This document shows positions 25,326-35,937 of a stretch of DNA of 64,000 bases, piece by piece. This stretch comes from Janibacter sp. CX7. Lineage in GTDB: Bacteria; Actinomycetota; Actinomycetes; Actinomycetales; Dermatophilaceae. The notes under the pieces are model-generated. The model was not told where the DNA came from. It saw only the letters and a list, made by a program, of their open reading frames with translations, and searched no databases. The position numbers and the translations under genes were made by a program. Every line of letters starts with the position of its first letter. Within the stretch, counting starts at the first letter, position 1. The DNA is taken from the NCBI RefSeq assembly GCF_024362365.1, contig NZ_CP101464.1:1488001-1552000 (forward strand). The letters run 5' to 3'.

Positions 25326-27200
25326 ATGGCTGACCGGCGACGCAGCAAGGACGTGGCCCGCAAGGACAACGCCAAGCGCACCCTGATGTGGCTCTTCGCC
25401 TTCATCATCATGCTCACCGGCGCGCTGGGCTACGGCGTGTGGAAGAAGGATGCCTCGTGGACGCCCGCGCTCGGGCTCGACCTCGAGGGCGGCTTCCAGT
25501 TCATCCTCTCGCCGCGCAGCACCGAGGGTGGCTCGGTCTCCCAGCAGCAGCTCGAGGAGGCCCGCGACATCATCGTCCAGCGCATCGACGCGCAGGGAAC
25601 CTCGGGGGCGGAGGTGACCACGCAGGGCTCGTCCAACATCGTCGTCGCCATGCCCGGTGTGCCGACCAAGGAGCAGCAGGACGCGATCGCCGCGTCGTCG
25701 CAGATGCAGTTCCGCCCGGTGCTCGCGACGGACCTCGGCTCGCCGCAGGCCGCCGAGCCGACGCCCTCCGCGACGACCTCCGGGTCCGGCAGCGGGTCCA
25801 AGAGCAGCTCGTCGAGCAGCTCGACCCAGCCGAGCGCCAGCCGCAGCAGCTCGACCGCCGCCTCGCGCGAGCAGGAGCGCACCGCCGAGCCGACCTCGAC
25901 GCCGAGCGACTCGAAGTCGAGCACGACGTCCGGCACGAAGACCACGTCCGGCACGAAGACCACCTCGGGCGCCACTCCCACGGCGAGCGAGCAGTCGTGG
26001 AAGCCCTCGGGCAAGCCGACCGACGAGCTCGACCCCAACAACATCTCGACGAAGGTCTGGAAGGAGTTCCAGGACCTCGACTGCTCGAAGCCGCCGGAGG
26101 ACCAGCCGGCCGGCAACACCGACAGCGCGATCGTCGCCTGCAAGGAGGACGGCTCGCTCAAGTACGTGCTCGGCCCGGTCGTCGTCGCCGGTACCGAGAT
26201 CGCCGACGCGCAGGCCGGTTACCGGGTCGGCCCGCAGGGCCAGCAGACCAACGAGCCCGAGATCCAGCTGACGCTGACGAGCAAGGGCCGCAAGGAGTAC
26301 GGCGACGTCTCCAAGCAGATGGTCAAGCTGCAGGGGCTCAACCCGGCCAACCCGACCAACCCGCCGGCCTCCTACAACGCGCTGGCCGCCGTGCTGGACT
26401 CCAAGGTCCTCATCGACCCGGGCTTCAACGAGGCGATCCCCAACGGCCAGGCGAGCATCTCCGGCTTCTCGATCGACGAGGCACGGTCACTGGCCAAGTC
26501 GCTGAAGTTCGGCGCCCTGCCGCTGTCCTTCGACGTGGAGAGCCGTCAGGAGATCAGCCCGACGCTCGGCTCCGAGCAGCTGCGCTACGGCATCATCGCC
26601 GGGCTCATCGGCCTCTTCGTCGTGCTGCTCTATTCGCTCGTGCAGTACCGCGCGCTGTCGATCGTCGTCATCGGTTCGATGCTCGTGGCCTTCGGCATCA
26701 CCTACCTGGCGATCGCCCTGCTCGCATGGGGCTACAACTACCGGCTCGACATGGCCGGCGTGACCGGCCTGATCATCGCCATCGGTGTCACCGCCGACTC
26801 CTTCATCGTCTACTTCGAGAGGGTGAGGGACGAGCTGCGCGAAGGGAGGAACCTGCGGGCAGCGGTCGAGGCCGGCTGGGCCCGGGCCAAGGGCACGATC
26901 CTCGTCGCCGACGGCGTCAACCTCATCGCCGCCGTCGTGCTCTACGTCCTCGCCAGCTCGGGTGTGCGTGGCTTCGCCTTCACGCTGGGCCTGACGACGC
27001 TCATCGACCTCGCGATCTTCTGGCTCTTCACCCACCCGCTGCTGACGATCCTCGCCCGCAACAGGTTCTTCGCCTCCGGGCACAAGTGGTCCGGCTTCGA
27101 CGTCGACACGCTGCGTGAGGCCAAGGTCCGCTACAAGGGGCGCGGCAACTTCGACATCGACAACCCGGTCGCCGTGCCGGCCGAAGGGAGCGCCCGATGA
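25326..27200 (+). CDS. secD: Protein translocase subunit SecD
   Basis: A 624-residue SecD. One N-terminal helix (about 20-40), the periplasmic P1 region ([14 protein letters not shown]), a Ser/Thr-rich low-complexity stretch (about 144-224) inside P1, then five C-terminal transmembrane helices with [21 protein letters not shown]. It uses the proton gradient to complete secretion with SecF. The insertion makes it longer than SecD of many bacteria and contains an exact 18-bp duplication. The ATG at 25326 follows the yajC stop at once; secF overlaps by 4 nt. Confidence 0.95.
   Translation: MADRRRSKDVARKDNAKRTLMWLFAFIIMLTGALGYGVWKKDASWTPALGLDLEGGFQFILSPRSTEGGSVSQQQLEEARDIIVQRIDAQGTSGAEVTTQGSSNIVVAMPGVPTKEQQDAIAASSQMQFRPVLATDLGSPQAAEPTPSATTSGSGSGSKSSSSSSSTQPSASRSSSTAASREQERTAEPTSTPSDSKSSTTSGTKTTSGTKTTSGATPTASEQSWKPSGKPTDELDPNNISTKVWKEFQDLDCSKPPEDQPAGNTDSAIVACKEDGSLKYVLGPVVVAGTEIADAQAGYRVGPQGQQTNEPEIQLTLTSKGRKEYGDVSKQMVKLQGLNPANPTNPPASYNALAAVLDSKVLIDPGFNEAIPNGQASISGFSIDEARSLAKSLKFGALPLSFDVESRQEISPTLGSEQLRYGIIAGLIGLFVVLLYSLVQYRALSIVVIGSMLVAFGITYLAIALLAWGYNYRLDMAGVTGLIIAIGVTADSFIVYFERVRDELREGRNLRAAVEAGWARAKGTILVADGVNLIAAVVLYVLASSGVRGFAFTLGLTTLIDLAIFWLFTHPLLTILARNRFFASGHKWSGFDVDTLREAKVRYKGRGNFDIDNPVAVPAEGSAR
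25926..25961 (+). repeat. Two exact 18-bp tandem copies inside secD
   Basis: The unit ACGTCCGGCACGAAGACC occurs at 25926-25943 and 25944-25961, in frame, encoding the repeated TSGTKT. It lies in the low-complexity P1 insertion. Confidence 0.9.
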
Positions 27201-28480
27201 GTCGCATGGCGCAGTGGGGCAACGACCTCTACACCGGCGACCGGTCGATCGACTTCGTCGGCAAGTCCAAGACCTGGTACATCGCCTCGGCCGTCATCAT
27301 GGCGGTCGCCGCACTCGGCTTCGTCGTCCAGGGGCTCAACCTCAGCCTCGAGTTCACCGGCGGTTCGGAGTTCCGCGTCGTCACCCAGGGGGCACCGGCC
27401 TCCTACGAGGACGACGCGACCTCGGCCGTCCGCGAGGTCGCCGGTGGCTCCGCCTCGGCCAATGTCACCACCATCGGCGGCAACACGGTCCGCGTGCAGA
27501 CCGAGGAGCTCGACGGCGACGAGTCGCGGGAGGTGGCCCGCGAGCTGGCCCGCACCTTCGGCGTGCCCCAGTCGGAGGTCAACTCCAGCTTCATCGGCCC
27601 CTCGTGGGGTGCCTCGGTCAGCCAGCAGGCCCTGCGGGCCCTGATCGTCTTCATCGTCATCACGACGGCGCTGATGGCGCTGTACTACCGCAACTGGAAG
27701 ATGGCGATCTCGTCGATCGTCGCGCTGGCGCACGACATGCTCATCACGGTCGGCATCTACACGTGGACCGGCTTCGAGGTCTCGCCGGCGACGCTCATCG
27801 GCTTCCTCACGGTCCTGGGCTACTCCCTCTACGACACGGTGGTCGTCTTCGACCACGTGAAGGAGAACACCCGGGCCGCCTTCCAGAACAAGCGCTCGAC
27901 CTTCGCGCAGGCGGCCAACCTCGCGGTCAACCAGACGCTCGTGCGCTCGATCAACACCACGGTCATCGCCGTGCTGCCGATCGTCGCCGTCCTCATCATC
28001 GGCTTCGCGAAGCTCGGCCCCGGCACCCTGCTCGACCTCTCGCTGGCGCTCTTCATCGGCATGACGGTCGGTGCCTTCTCGTCGGTCTTCATCGCGACCC
28101 CGCTGCTCGTCGACCTGCGGCGCAAGGACGCCGACGTCGTCGCGCTCGACAAGGCGGCGACGAAGCACCAGGCATCGGCCGCGCGACGGGCCGTGCCCGC
28201 CACCGCCGGTGCGCGCACGGGGGCCGGCTCGACCGGCGCCGGCGAGGGCACGGCGACGGTTGGTGCCACGACCGCCGGCACCGCCACGACCGCCGGGACC
28301 GCCACGACGGCCGGCGACTCGTCCGGCACGGCCACGACGAGCGAGGCGGCGCCCCCTTCGTCCTCGGCGGACCCGGACGAGGCCCAGACCGTCACCGGGC
28401 GCAAGGTGCACAAGTACGCCCAGGCCGGGCCGCGCAACCAGCCGAAGAAGACCCCGCGCAACCGGCGGGGGAAGGCGTGA
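27197..28480 (+). CDS. secF: Protein translocase subunit SecF
   Basis: A 427-residue SecF with a first helix (about 28-46), the LEFTGGSEF strand, five C-terminal helices ([36 protein letters not shown]) and a long cytoplasmic tail from about residue 310. The tail contains an imperfect Thr/Ala/Gly repeat (28269-28317, GTATTAG units) and a basic end. It pairs with SecD in secretion. Overlaps secD upstream and apt downstream by 4 nt. Confidence 0.94.
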   Translation: MSRMAQWGNDLYTGDRSIDFVGKSKTWYIASAVIMAVAALGFVVQGLNLSLEFTGGSEFRVVTQGAPASYEDDATSAVREVAGGSASANVTTIGGNTVRVQTEELDGDESREVARELARTFGVPQSEVNSSFIGPSWGASVSQQALRALIVFIVITTALMALYYRNWKMAISSIVALAHDMLITVGIYTWTGFEVSPATLIGFLTVLGYSLYDTVVVFDHVKENTRAAFQNKRSTFAQAANLAVNQTLVRSINTTVIAVLPIVAVLIIGFAKLGPGTLLDLSLALFIGMTVGAFSSVFIATPLLVDLRRKDADVVALDKAATKHQASAARRAVPATAGARTGAGSTGAGEGTATVGATTAGTATTAGTATTAGDSSGTATTSEAAPPSSSADPDEAQTVTGRKVHKYAQAGPRNQPKKTPRNRRGKA

Positions 28481-29025
28481 GCCAGGTCGACCGCGACGTG
28501 CCGGCGCAGCTGCGGGAGCAGATCCTCGGTGCGCTGCGCGACGTGGCCGACTTCCCCGAGCCGGGCGTGACCTTCAAGGACATCACGCCCCTGCTCGGCG
28601 ACGGGCGGCTCTTCGGCGAGGTGACCCGGGACCACGCACGGGTCTGGGACGGACAGGTCGACGTCGTCGCCGGGCTCGAGGCACGGGGCTTCATCTTCGG
28701 CGCGGCGGTCGCGCTGCACCTGGGTGTGGGGTTCGTCCCGGTGCGCAAGGCCGGCAAGCTGCCGGGGGAGACGGTCGGGCTCGACTACGCGCTGGAGTAC
28801 GGCACGGCCCGCATCGAGGTACATGCCGACGCCGTCGCCCCGGGAGCCAGGGTGCTCGTCGTCGACGACGTGCTCGCGACGGGTGGGACGGCCCGAGCGG
28901 CGTGCGATCTCCTCGAGTCCTGCGGCGCAGAGGTGCCCGGCATCGAGGTCCTCGTCGAGATCGCCGCTCTCGGCGGACGCGCAGCGCTGGCGGGGCGTGA
29001 CGTCCGCAGCCTCGTCACGGTCTAG
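28477..29025 (+). CDS. apt: Adenine phosphoribosyltransferase
   Basis: A 182-residue type I phosphoribosyltransferase with the PRPP loop [14 protein letters not shown], the [16 protein letters not shown]-terminus and [10 protein letters not shown]. It salvages adenine to AMP. GTG at 28477 overlaps the secF stop (GTGA). The apt-rel pair after secDF is conserved in actinobacteria. Confidence 0.94.
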   Translation: MSQVDRDVPAQLREQILGALRDVADFPEPGVTFKDITPLLGDGRLFGEVTRDHARVWDGQVDVVAGLEARGFIFGAAVALHLGVGFVPVRKAGKLPGETVGLDYALEYGTARIEVHADAVAPGARVLVVDDVLATGGTARAACDLLESCGAEVPGIEVLVEIAALGGRAALAGRDVRSLVTV

Positions 29026-29034
29026 GCTCACTCC

Positions 29035-31323
29035 ATGAGCGAGCGCAACGCCGGCAGCAGCGGATTTTCTCCGCGGTCGCTCGCGCGCGCCTCGCTGGCT
29101 CGTATCGGCGGCGGACGAACCGCGACTCCGGGAGTCCTCGACCCGCTGCTGCAGATCGTGCGGCAGGGCCACCCCAAGGCCGACACCTCGATCATCGAGC
29201 GCGCATACGTCGTCGCCGAGAAGGCGCATCGCGGGCAGGTCCGCAAGAGCGGCGACCCCTACATCACGCACCCGCTCGCGGTGACGACGATCCTCGCCGA
29301 GCTCGGCATGACGCCGGTGACCCTCGCCGCGGCGCTGCTCCACGACACGGTCGAGGACACCGACTACGGCCTCGACGACCTCGAGGAGGAGTTCGGCGCC
29401 GAGGTGGCCAAGCTCGTCGACGGGGTGACCAAGCTCGACAAGGTCACCTACGGCGACAATGCCCAGGCCGAGACAGTCCGCAAGATGATCGTCGCGATGG
29501 CGCGCGACATCCGGGTGCTCGTCATCAAGCTCGCCGACCGTCTGCACAATGCCCGCACCTGGCGCTACGTCTCCGCCGCCTCGGCCCAGCGCAAGGCGCA
29601 GGAGACGCTGGAGATCTACGCTCCGCTCGCGCACCGGCTGGGCATGAACACCATCAAGTGGGAGCTCGAGGACCTCGCCTTCGCGACGCTCTACCCGAAG
29701 GTCTACGAGGAGATCGTGCGCCTCGTCGCCGAGCGGGCGCCGGCCCGCGAGGAGTACCTCACCACGGTCAAGGCCCAGGTCGTCACCGACCTGCGTGAGG
29801 CGCGGATCAAGGCGACGGTCACCGGGCGGCCGAAGCACTACTACTCCGTCTACCAGAAGATGATCGTCGGCGGCCGTGAGTTCGGGGAGATCTACGACCT
29901 CGTCGCGGTCCGGGTCCTCGTCGACACCGTGCGTGACTGCTACGCGGCGCTCGGCGCCCTGCACGCCCGGTGGAACCCGCTTCCCGGGCGCTTCAAGGAC
30001 TACATCTCGCTGCCGAAGTTCAACATGTACCAGTCGCTGCACACGACGGTCATCGGGCCGCAGGGCAAGCCGGTCGAGATCCAGATCCGCACCCACCAGA
30101 TGCACCGGCGGGCCGAGTACGGCGTCGCCGCGCACTGGAAGTACAAGGACCGGGGCAGCCCGGACGGCGGTCGCGTCGACGACGGCCAGGTGGGGGAGAT
30201 GGCGTGGCTGCGCCAGCTGCTCGACTGGCAGAAGGAGACCTCGGACCCGAGCGAGTTCCTCGACTCGCTGCGCTACGAGATCACCACCCAGGAGGTCTAC
30301 GCCTTCACCCCGAAGGGGCAGGTCATCGCCCTGCCCGCCGGGTCGACGGCCGTCGACTTCGCGTATGCGGTCCACACCGAGGTGGGGCACCGGTGCATCG
30401 GTGCCCGGGTCAACGGCCGTCTCGTGCCGCTGGACTCACCTCTCGAGAACGGTGACGCCGTCGAGATCCTCACCTCGAAGGCCGAGGGCGCCGGTCCGTC
30501 GCGCGACTGGCTGACCTTCGTGCGCTCGGCGCGCGCCCGCAACAAGATCAAGCACTGGTTCACCAAGGAACGCCGCGAGGAGATGGTCGACGCCGGCAAG
30601 GAGGCGATCGCCAAGGTCGTGCGCAAGCAGAACCTCCCGCTGCACCGCATCGTCACCGTCGAGAGCCTCACCGCCGTCGCGAGCGAGCTGCGGCGCCAGG
30701 ACGTCGACGGCCTCTACGCCGCGGTCGGGGAGGGGCACGTCTCCGCGCAGCACGTCGTCTCGCGACTCATCGCCGCGGCCGGTGGCGAGGACGGCGCGAC
30801 CGAGGACCTCGCCGAGGCCACCCTGCCCGGGCCCGTCGGGCGTCCGCGCAGCAGCGGCGACCCCGGGGTGGTCGTCCGCGGTGTCGACGACCTGTGGGTC
30901 AAGCTCGCGAAGTGCTGCACGCCGGTCCCCGGTGACGAGATCATGGGCTTCATCACTCGCGGCAACGGCGTCTCCGTGCACCGCGTCGACTGCCCCAACG
31001 CCTCGTCGCTGAAGAAGGAGGCCGAACGGCTCATCGACGTCGAGTGGGCCCCGAGCAGCACGAGCCTCTTCCTCGTGCAGGTGCAGGTCGAGGCGCTCGA
31101 CCGGGCCGGCTTGCTCTCCGACGTCACGCGCGTGCTCTCCGAAAGCGGGGTCAACATCCTCTCGGCCGCCGTGCAGACCTCACGCGATCGCGTCGCCGTC
31201 CTGCGGTTCACCTTCGAGATGGGCGACGTCGCGCACCTGAGTCACGTCATGGACCAGGTCAAGCGGATCGAGTCGGTCTTCGACTGCTTCCGGATCACGG
31301 GCGGCACCAGCAAGAAGGGGTGA
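29035..31323 (+). CDS. relA: Bifunctional (p)ppGpp synthetase/hydrolase Rel
   Basis: A 762-residue long RelA/SpoT homologue. Domains in order: HD hydrolase with [10 protein letters not shown] from residue 103, synthetase (VFYD-equivalent region [18 protein letters not shown] and [19 protein letters not shown]), TGS ([16 protein letters not shown]), helical region, a Cys-containing zinc-finger-type segment ([13 protein letters not shown]) and C-terminal ACT. Both active sites look intact, so it can make and degrade the alarmone. Start ATG at 29035, 9 nt after apt. Confidence 0.95.
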   Translation: MSERNAGSSGFSPRSLARASLARIGGGRTATPGVLDPLLQIVRQGHPKADTSIIERAYVVAEKAHRGQVRKSGDPYITHPLAVTTILAELGMTPVTLAAALLHDTVEDTDYGLDDLEEEFGAEVAKLVDGVTKLDKVTYGDNAQAETVRKMIVAMARDIRVLVIKLADRLHNARTWRYVSAASAQRKAQETLEIYAPLAHRLGMNTIKWELEDLAFATLYPKVYEEIVRLVAERAPAREEYLTTVKAQVVTDLREARIKATVTGRPKHYYSVYQKMIVGGREFGEIYDLVAVRVLVDTVRDCYAALGALHARWNPLPGRFKDYISLPKFNMYQSLHTTVIGPQGKPVEIQIRTHQMHRRAEYGVAAHWKYKDRGSPDGGRVDDGQVGEMAWLRQLLDWQKETSDPSEFLDSLRYEITTQEVYAFTPKGQVIALPAGSTAVDFAYAVHTEVGHRCIGARVNGRLVPLDSPLENGDAVEILTSKAEGAGPSRDWLTFVRSARARNKIKHWFTKERREEMVDAGKEAIAKVVRKQNLPLHRIVTVESLTAVASELRRQDVDGLYAAVGEGHVSAQHVVSRLIAAAGGEDGATEDLAEATLPGPVGRPRSSGDPGVVVRGVDDLWVKLAKCCTPVPGDEIMGFITRGNGVSVHRVDCPNASSLKKEAERLIDVEWAPSSTSLFLVQVQVEALDRAGLLSDVTRVLSESGVNILSAAVQTSRDRVAVLRFTFEMGDVAHLSHVMDQVKRIESVFDCFRITGGTSKKG

Positions 31324-31354
31324 GCTTCGCCCTGCGGAGCCTGCGGACCGCTCC

Positions 31355-31453
31355 CGGTGAGGAGGGGTGGCGCGCTGCCGAAGTCCTTCGCCGTCGTGTG
31401 GTCACGTCGTCGTTCTCGACTTCGGCTTGATGCTGCGCCACCCCTCCTCACCG
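31355..31453. terminator. Large inverted repeat between rel and the DUF349 gene
   Basis: Perfect 19-bp arms (31355-31373 and 31435-31453) enclose a further 9-bp stem (31377-31385 with 31418-31426). It fills much of the 262-nt convergent gap and may stop both transcripts. No other coding signal was found in the gap. Confidence 0.55.
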
Positions 31454-31585
31454 TCCGCTGTGCTGCCGGCCGCCGTGAGACACGCGTCCAGTGCTGCTGC
31501 GCCGGATCTCCCGTCCGGGAGCGGGAGCGGACCCTTCGAGACGCTGCGGGCGCGGGCGGCCCTGCTCCTCAGGGACCGCGCGGGG

Positions 31586-32959
31586 TCAGCCGCCGAACTC
31601 GTCGAGCCCCTTGCGGGCCTGGTCGAGCCACGCCTGCTGGGCGTCGAGCTGCTCGCGCAGCTTCGTCGCGCGGGAGGTGTCACCCTTCGCCTCGGCTGCC
31701 TCGACGTCGGCCTGCAGCTCGGCGACCTTCGACTCCAGCTGGGTGACCATCGAGGAGGCGCGGGCCGACAGCTCCGGGTTGGAGGAGGCCCACTTCTTGT
31801 CCTCGGCCTCGCGCACGGTCTGCTCGACACGGCGCATGCCCTTCTCCATCCGGTCGATGTCGGCGCGCGGGACCTTGCCCGCAGCCTCCCACCGCTCCTG
31901 GATGCCGCGCAGCGCGGCCTTGGTGCGCTCGAGGTCCTTGACCGGCAGCAGGGCCTCCGCCTCGGCGAGCAGGCCCTCCTTGACCTCGAGGTTGCCCTGG
32001 TGCGCCTCGTCCTCCTTGGCGGCCTCGGCGTCCTTGGCGTTGAAGAAGGTGTCCTGGGCGCTGCGGAAGCGCTCCCACAGGCGGTCGTCGTCGGCGCGGC
32101 CGGCGCGACCGGCGCGACGCCACTGGTCCATGAGGCGCTTGTAGGCGCCGGCCGTGGCATTCCAGTCGGTGGAGGTCGACAGGCGCTCGGCCTCGACGAC
32201 GAGGTCCTCCTTGATCCCCTTCGCCTCGCCGCGGGACTGCTCGAGGTGGGCGAAGTGCGAGCGCCGTGCCTTGTCGAAGCCGTTGCGCGCCTTGGAGAAG
32301 CGCTGCCACAGCGCGCTCTCGACGTCCTTGTCCAGACGGACCTTGCCGCGCTGGTGGGCCTTCCACTCGTCGAGCAGGACGCGCATCCGCGCGGTCGACT
32401 GCTTCCACTGGACCTTCTCGACCGGCTGGGCGGCGATCTGCTCGGCCTCGGCGACGATCTTCTCGCGCTCGGCGCCGGCGACCTTCTTGGCCTCGGCGCG
32501 CTCGGCGGACTCGGTCTGGCGCTTTGCGGTCAGGCCCTCCTCGAGCTCGCCGATGAGGGTGGCGAGGGCGGGCAGGTCGCCCACGACGTTGGGCTGCTCG
32601 GCGTGCTCGCGCAGGGACTTCAGGCCGTCGGCGATCTCCTTGGCCGAGACGTCGTGGGAGTCGAGGCGCTGCCGCAGCAGGGTCGCCGAGGCGAAGAGCT
32701 CGTCGTACTTGCGCGCGAAGTACTGCAGCGCCTCCTCGGGCGTGGCGCCCGGGTAGGAGCCCACCTCACGCTCGCCGTCGCCCTCGCGCACGTAGACCTT
32801 GCCCTCCTCGTCGGCGCGGCCGAAGGCGGCTGACGCGGAGTGGTCGTCGGTGACCGCAGGCACCTCGGGGGCCGGGGTCACGGAGGGGCGGGGGGCCATG
32901 CGGGCCAGGGCCGCAGGCGAGGGCGCAGCGGGGCGCGGGGCGTTGGTGTCGTCACTCAC
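31586..32959 (-). CDS. DUF349 domain protein
   Basis: A 457-residue, largely helical protein with repeated DUF349 units, for example LWQRFSKARNGFDKARRSHF and LWERFRSAQDTFFNAKDAEA, each about 75 residues, after a Pro/Ala-rich N-terminus. Function unclear; related coiled-coil repeats occur in bacterial proteins implicated in stress and RNA metabolism. GTG at 32959 is preferred (SDDTNAPRP); an ATG at 32977 would add six residues. Confidence 0.8.
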   Translation of the reverse strand: MSDDTNAPRPAAPSPAALARMAPRPSVTPAPEVPAVTDDHSASAAFGRADEEGKVYVREGDGEREVGSYPGATPEEALQYFARKYDELFASATLLRQRLDSHDVSAKEIADGLKSLREHAEQPNVVGDLPALATLIGELEEGLTAKRQTESAERAEAKKVAGAEREKIVAEAEQIAAQPVEKVQWKQSTARMRVLLDEWKAHQRGKVRLDKDVESALWQRFSKARNGFDKARRSHFAHLEQSRGEAKGIKEDLVVEAERLSTSTDWNATAGAYKRLMDQWRRAGRAGRADDDRLWERFRSAQDTFFNAKDAEAAKEDEAHQGNLEVKEGLLAEAEALLPVKDLERTKAALRGIQERWEAAGKVPRADIDRMEKGMRRVEQTVREAEDKKWASSNPELSARASSMVTQLESKVAELQADVEAAEAKGDTSRATKLREQLDAQQAWLDQARKGLDEFGG

Positions 32960-33015
32960 AGGCCCGAGGTTACCCATTCCCGCGGCTCGTGCGTGGGCGC
33001 ACGTAGGGTTGGGAC

Positions 33016-33717
33016 GTGCTCACCGTGTCCTTCCCGGCCCAGGCGTTCGGGACCAACTGCTATGTGCTCGCCGATGCCCCCGGCGAGGAGTGCATCATCG
33101 TCGACCCCGGGATCGGCATCGAGGAGACGCTGCGGGAGGTGCTTGCCACGCACCGGCTCAAGCCGGCAGCGGTGCTGCTCACCCACGGTCACGTCGACCA
33201 CGTCTTCTCCGTGACGCCCGTCTGCGGGGGCGAGCTCGCCGCCTACATCCACACCGACGACCGCTACCGCCTCGAGGACCCGCTGTCCGGCTCCTCGCTC
33301 GGACCTGCCCTCAGCGGCATGCTCGAGCAGCAGTTCGGCAAGCAGGTCACCTGGCGCGAGCCCGAGCGTGTCGTCGAGATCCGGGACTGCGAGACGGTGA
33401 CCGTTGCCGGTCTCGAACTCGAGGTCGCCCACGCACCCGGCCACACCGAGGGCTCAGTCGTCTTCGGCATGGGCCGGGTCCCCGACGGCATCCCCGACGA
33501 GGCGCAGGTCGACCGCACCCTGATCACGGGTGACGTGCTCTTCGCCGGGTCCATCGGCCGCACCGACCTCCCGGGAGGGTCGCACGAGGCGATGCAGGAC
33601 TCCCTTCGTCGCGTCGTCCATCCGCGGCCCGACTCGAGCCTCGTCCTGCCCGGCCACGGACCGGCGACGACGCTCGGCCGTGAGAAGGCGACCAACCCGT
33701 ACCTGCAAGGACTGTGA
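33016..33717 (+). CDS. Metallo-beta-lactamase-fold hydrolase (glyoxalase II-like)
   Basis: A 233-residue MBL-fold protein with the zinc motif THGHVDH (56-62), APGHTEGSV, TGDVLFAGSIGRTDLPGG and the terminal LPGHGP. The pattern is that of glyoxalase II and related thioester hydrolases. GTG at 33016. It overlaps hisS (stop and ATG in TGATG), an order seen across actinobacteria. Confidence 0.85.
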   Translation: MLTVSFPAQAFGTNCYVLADAPGEECIIVDPGIGIEETLREVLATHRLKPAAVLLTHGHVDHVFSVTPVCGGELAAYIHTDDRYRLEDPLSGSSLGPALSGMLEQQFGKQVTWREPERVVEIRDCETVTVAGLELEVAHAPGHTEGSVVFGMGRVPDGIPDEAQVDRTLITGDVLFAGSIGRTDLPGGSHEAMQDSLRRVVHPRPDSSLVLPGHGPATTLGREKATNPYLQGL

Positions 33718-35093
33718 TGACTGACCGCACCACCCCCCGCCCGACGAAGGTCACGCCCCTGTCGGGCTTCCCCGAGTACCTGCCCGAGCAGCGGGTCGTC
33801 GAGCAGCACTTCATCGACGTCATCCGGTCGACCTTCGAGCTGCACGGCTTCCCCTCCATCGAGACCCGCGCCGTCGAGCCGGTCGAGCGCCTGCTCGGCA
33901 AGGGGGGTGATGCCGACAAGGAGATCTACGGCATCCACCGCCTCGCCGAGGACGAAGGGGGTCCCGCCGCCGGTGGTCGTGAGGGCGAGCTCGGCCTGCA
34001 CTTCGACCTGACCGTGCCCTTCGCCCGCTACGTGGTCGAAAACGCCGGCAAGCTCAACTTCCCCTTCCGCCGTCACCAGATCCAGAAGGTCTGGCGCGGC
34101 GAGCGCCCCCAGGAGGGTCGCTACCGCGAGTTCACCCAGTGCGACATCGACGTCGTCGACGCCGGCGAGCTCGCGCCGCACTTCGAGGCCGAGATGCCGC
34201 TCGTCATGGCGGAGATCTTCGCCAAGCTGCCGATCCCGCAGATGGTCATCCAGGTCAACAACCGCAAGATCCCCGAGGGCTTCTACCGGGGTCTGGGCAT
34301 CGAGGACGTCGCGGGCACCCTGCGCATCGTCGACAAGCTCGACAAGATCGGGCCGGACAAGGTGGCCGCCCTGCTCGTCGAGGCCGGGCGCACGCCCGAG
34401 CAGGCGCGAGCCTGCCTGGCCCTCGCGGAGATCCGCACCGAGGACACCTCCTTCGTCGAGCGGGTCCGGGAGCTCGGCGTCGAGCACCCGGTCCTCGACG
34501 AAGGGTTGGCCGCCCTGGCCGCCGTCATCGAGACGGGCGCGGCCGCTGCACCCGGGGCGATGGTCGCCGACCTGCGCATCGCCCGCGGGCTCGACTACTA
34601 CACCGGCACGGTCTACGAGACCCAGCTCGTCGGCTACGAGTCGTGGGGCTCCTTCTGCTCCGGCGGTCGCTACGACGAGCTGGCGAGCGACGGACGGACC
34701 ACCTATCCCGGGGTCGGCATCTCGATCGGTCTCTCGCGGCTGCTCGGTCTGCTCCTCGGCAAGGGCCTCGTCGGGGCCAGCCGCAAGTCGCCGTCGGCGG
34801 TACTCGTGGCCGTCACGGACGAAGGGAGCCGCCCCCGCTCCGTCGCCGTCGCCACCGCTCTGCGGGCGCGGGGCATCCCGTGCGAGGTCGCGCCCGCTGC
34901 GGCGAAGTTCGGCAAGCAGATCCGCTTCGCCGAGCGTCGTGGCATCCCCTTCGTGTGGTTCCCCGGAGCGGGGGAGGACGACGGAGACCAGGTCAAGGAC
35001 ATCCGCTCCGGCGAGCAGGTCGACGCGCAGGCGTCGGCGTGGGAGTGCCCGGAGGAGGACCTGCGGCCTCAGGTCATCGCGCTCGAGGGCTGA
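33717..35093 (+). CDS. hisS: Histidine--tRNA ligase
   Basis: A 458-residue class II synthetase with motif 2 (VWRGERPQEGRYREFTQCDID), the HisA motif ARGLDYYTGTVYE and motif 3 (GVGISIGLSRLLG), and a C-terminal anticodon domain. It charges tRNA-His. The ATG at 33717 overlaps the preceding stop; a GTG one codon earlier is also possible. Two in-frame stretches, EDEGGPAAGG and TDEGSRPRS, are encoded by copies of the recurrent CGAAGGG motif. Confidence 0.95.
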   Translation: MTDRTTPRPTKVTPLSGFPEYLPEQRVVEQHFIDVIRSTFELHGFPSIETRAVEPVERLLGKGGDADKEIYGIHRLAEDEGGPAAGGREGELGLHFDLTVPFARYVVENAGKLNFPFRRHQIQKVWRGERPQEGRYREFTQCDIDVVDAGELAPHFEAEMPLVMAEIFAKLPIPQMVIQVNNRKIPEGFYRGLGIEDVAGTLRIVDKLDKIGPDKVAALLVEAGRTPEQARACLALAEIRTEDTSFVERVRELGVEHPVLDEGLAALAAVIETGAAAAPGAMVADLRIARGLDYYTGTVYETQLVGYESWGSFCSGGRYDELASDGRTTYPGVGISIGLSRLLGLLLGKGLVGASRKSPSAVLVAVTDEGSRPRSVAVATALRARGIPCEVAPAAAKFGKQIRFAERRGIPFVWFPGAGEDDGDQVKDIRSGEQVDAQASAWECPEEDLRPQVIALEG

Positions 35094-35165
35094 GCGCCGC
35101 ACGACGAGCGGGAGGAGCCGCGCCTCCTGCCGGGTCGGTGGGCTCGCTGGCCGAGCGGCGCGGGG

Positions 35166-35837
35166 TCACGCGGCCGAGCCGCTCTGGGGGCGTCGCCACG
35201 TCCACGCCCGCCCCTTGAGGGAGGGGTCCTCGCGCAGCTCGTTCGCCGGGTGCCAGGTGACCTGCGCGTCGGGGGGCGGGCGCCGGTGGCGGGCATCGCG
35301 CGCCAGCAGGTCCTCGGCACCCCACCAGGTGCTCCGTGGCTCTGCCGCCGCGAGATCTGGTGGGCGGGCGACGGGCAGCGCCGGCGCGACGGGGTCGGGC
35401 GGCTCGGGATCCGGCGGCCACGGACCGGGCTTGGTCGGGTCCACCGGCAGCAGGGCCAAGCGGTAGCCGATGTGACGCAGGAGGCTGTCGACCTTGTCGA
35501 CGGACTGCACGCCGGCATCGCTCTCCAACCTGCCCAAGGAGGCGCGGCTCCACCCGACCTCGGCGGCCAGGTCGCGTTGGGTCAGGTGGTGCAAGCGACG
35601 GTGGAGCCGGGACAGGAGCCCGATCCGATCGGCGAGCCCCAGGTCGGCCCGGGCGCCCTCCAGCTCGCTCGCCTTGCTGGGGTGGGCGTATCCCCGAGGT
35701 GGGGGAGCAGGAACTTGGTCCTCGTCAACCAACCGGGGCCAGTAGAGGCAGTCGAGGCAGTCGTCGCAATCACCCGGTGCCGTGCAGACCTCGCACTCCA
35801 TCGGGCAGGTGGTCTCGGGATCGTGTGTGCTCGTCAT
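35166..35837 (-). CDS. XRE-type HTH protein with Cys-rich N-terminus
   Basis: A 223-residue protein. The N-terminus has six Cys in 20 residues (11, 15, 18, 24, 27, 30), possibly metal-binding. A helix-turn-helix follows at about 85-106 (LTQRDLAAEVGWSRASLGRL), and the C-terminal half is Pro-rich with a basic Trp-containing end. It is likely a DNA-binding regulator with an unusual sensor; target unknown. The ATG at 35837 is chosen because AAGGATCGG precedes it; an in-frame upstream ATG is possible. Confidence 0.6.
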   Translation of the reverse strand: MTSTHDPETTCPMECEVCTAPGDCDDCLDCLYWPRLVDEDQVPAPPPRGYAHPSKASELEGARADLGLADRIGLLSRLHRRLHHLTQRDLAAEVGWSRASLGRLESDAGVQSVDKVDSLLRHIGYRLALLPVDPTKPGPWPPDPEPPDPVAPALPVARPPDLAAAEPRSTWWGAEDLLARDARHRRPPPDAQVTWHPANELREDPSLKGRAWTWRRPQSGSAA

Positions 35838-35937
35838 GATCCGATCCTTGGCCGTCCCGGTCGGGCTCGGGAGACCCACGACGAACCTGTGGATGGCAGC
35901 CATTTGCCACGCCCCTTCTGTGGACGACGGTCACGGG

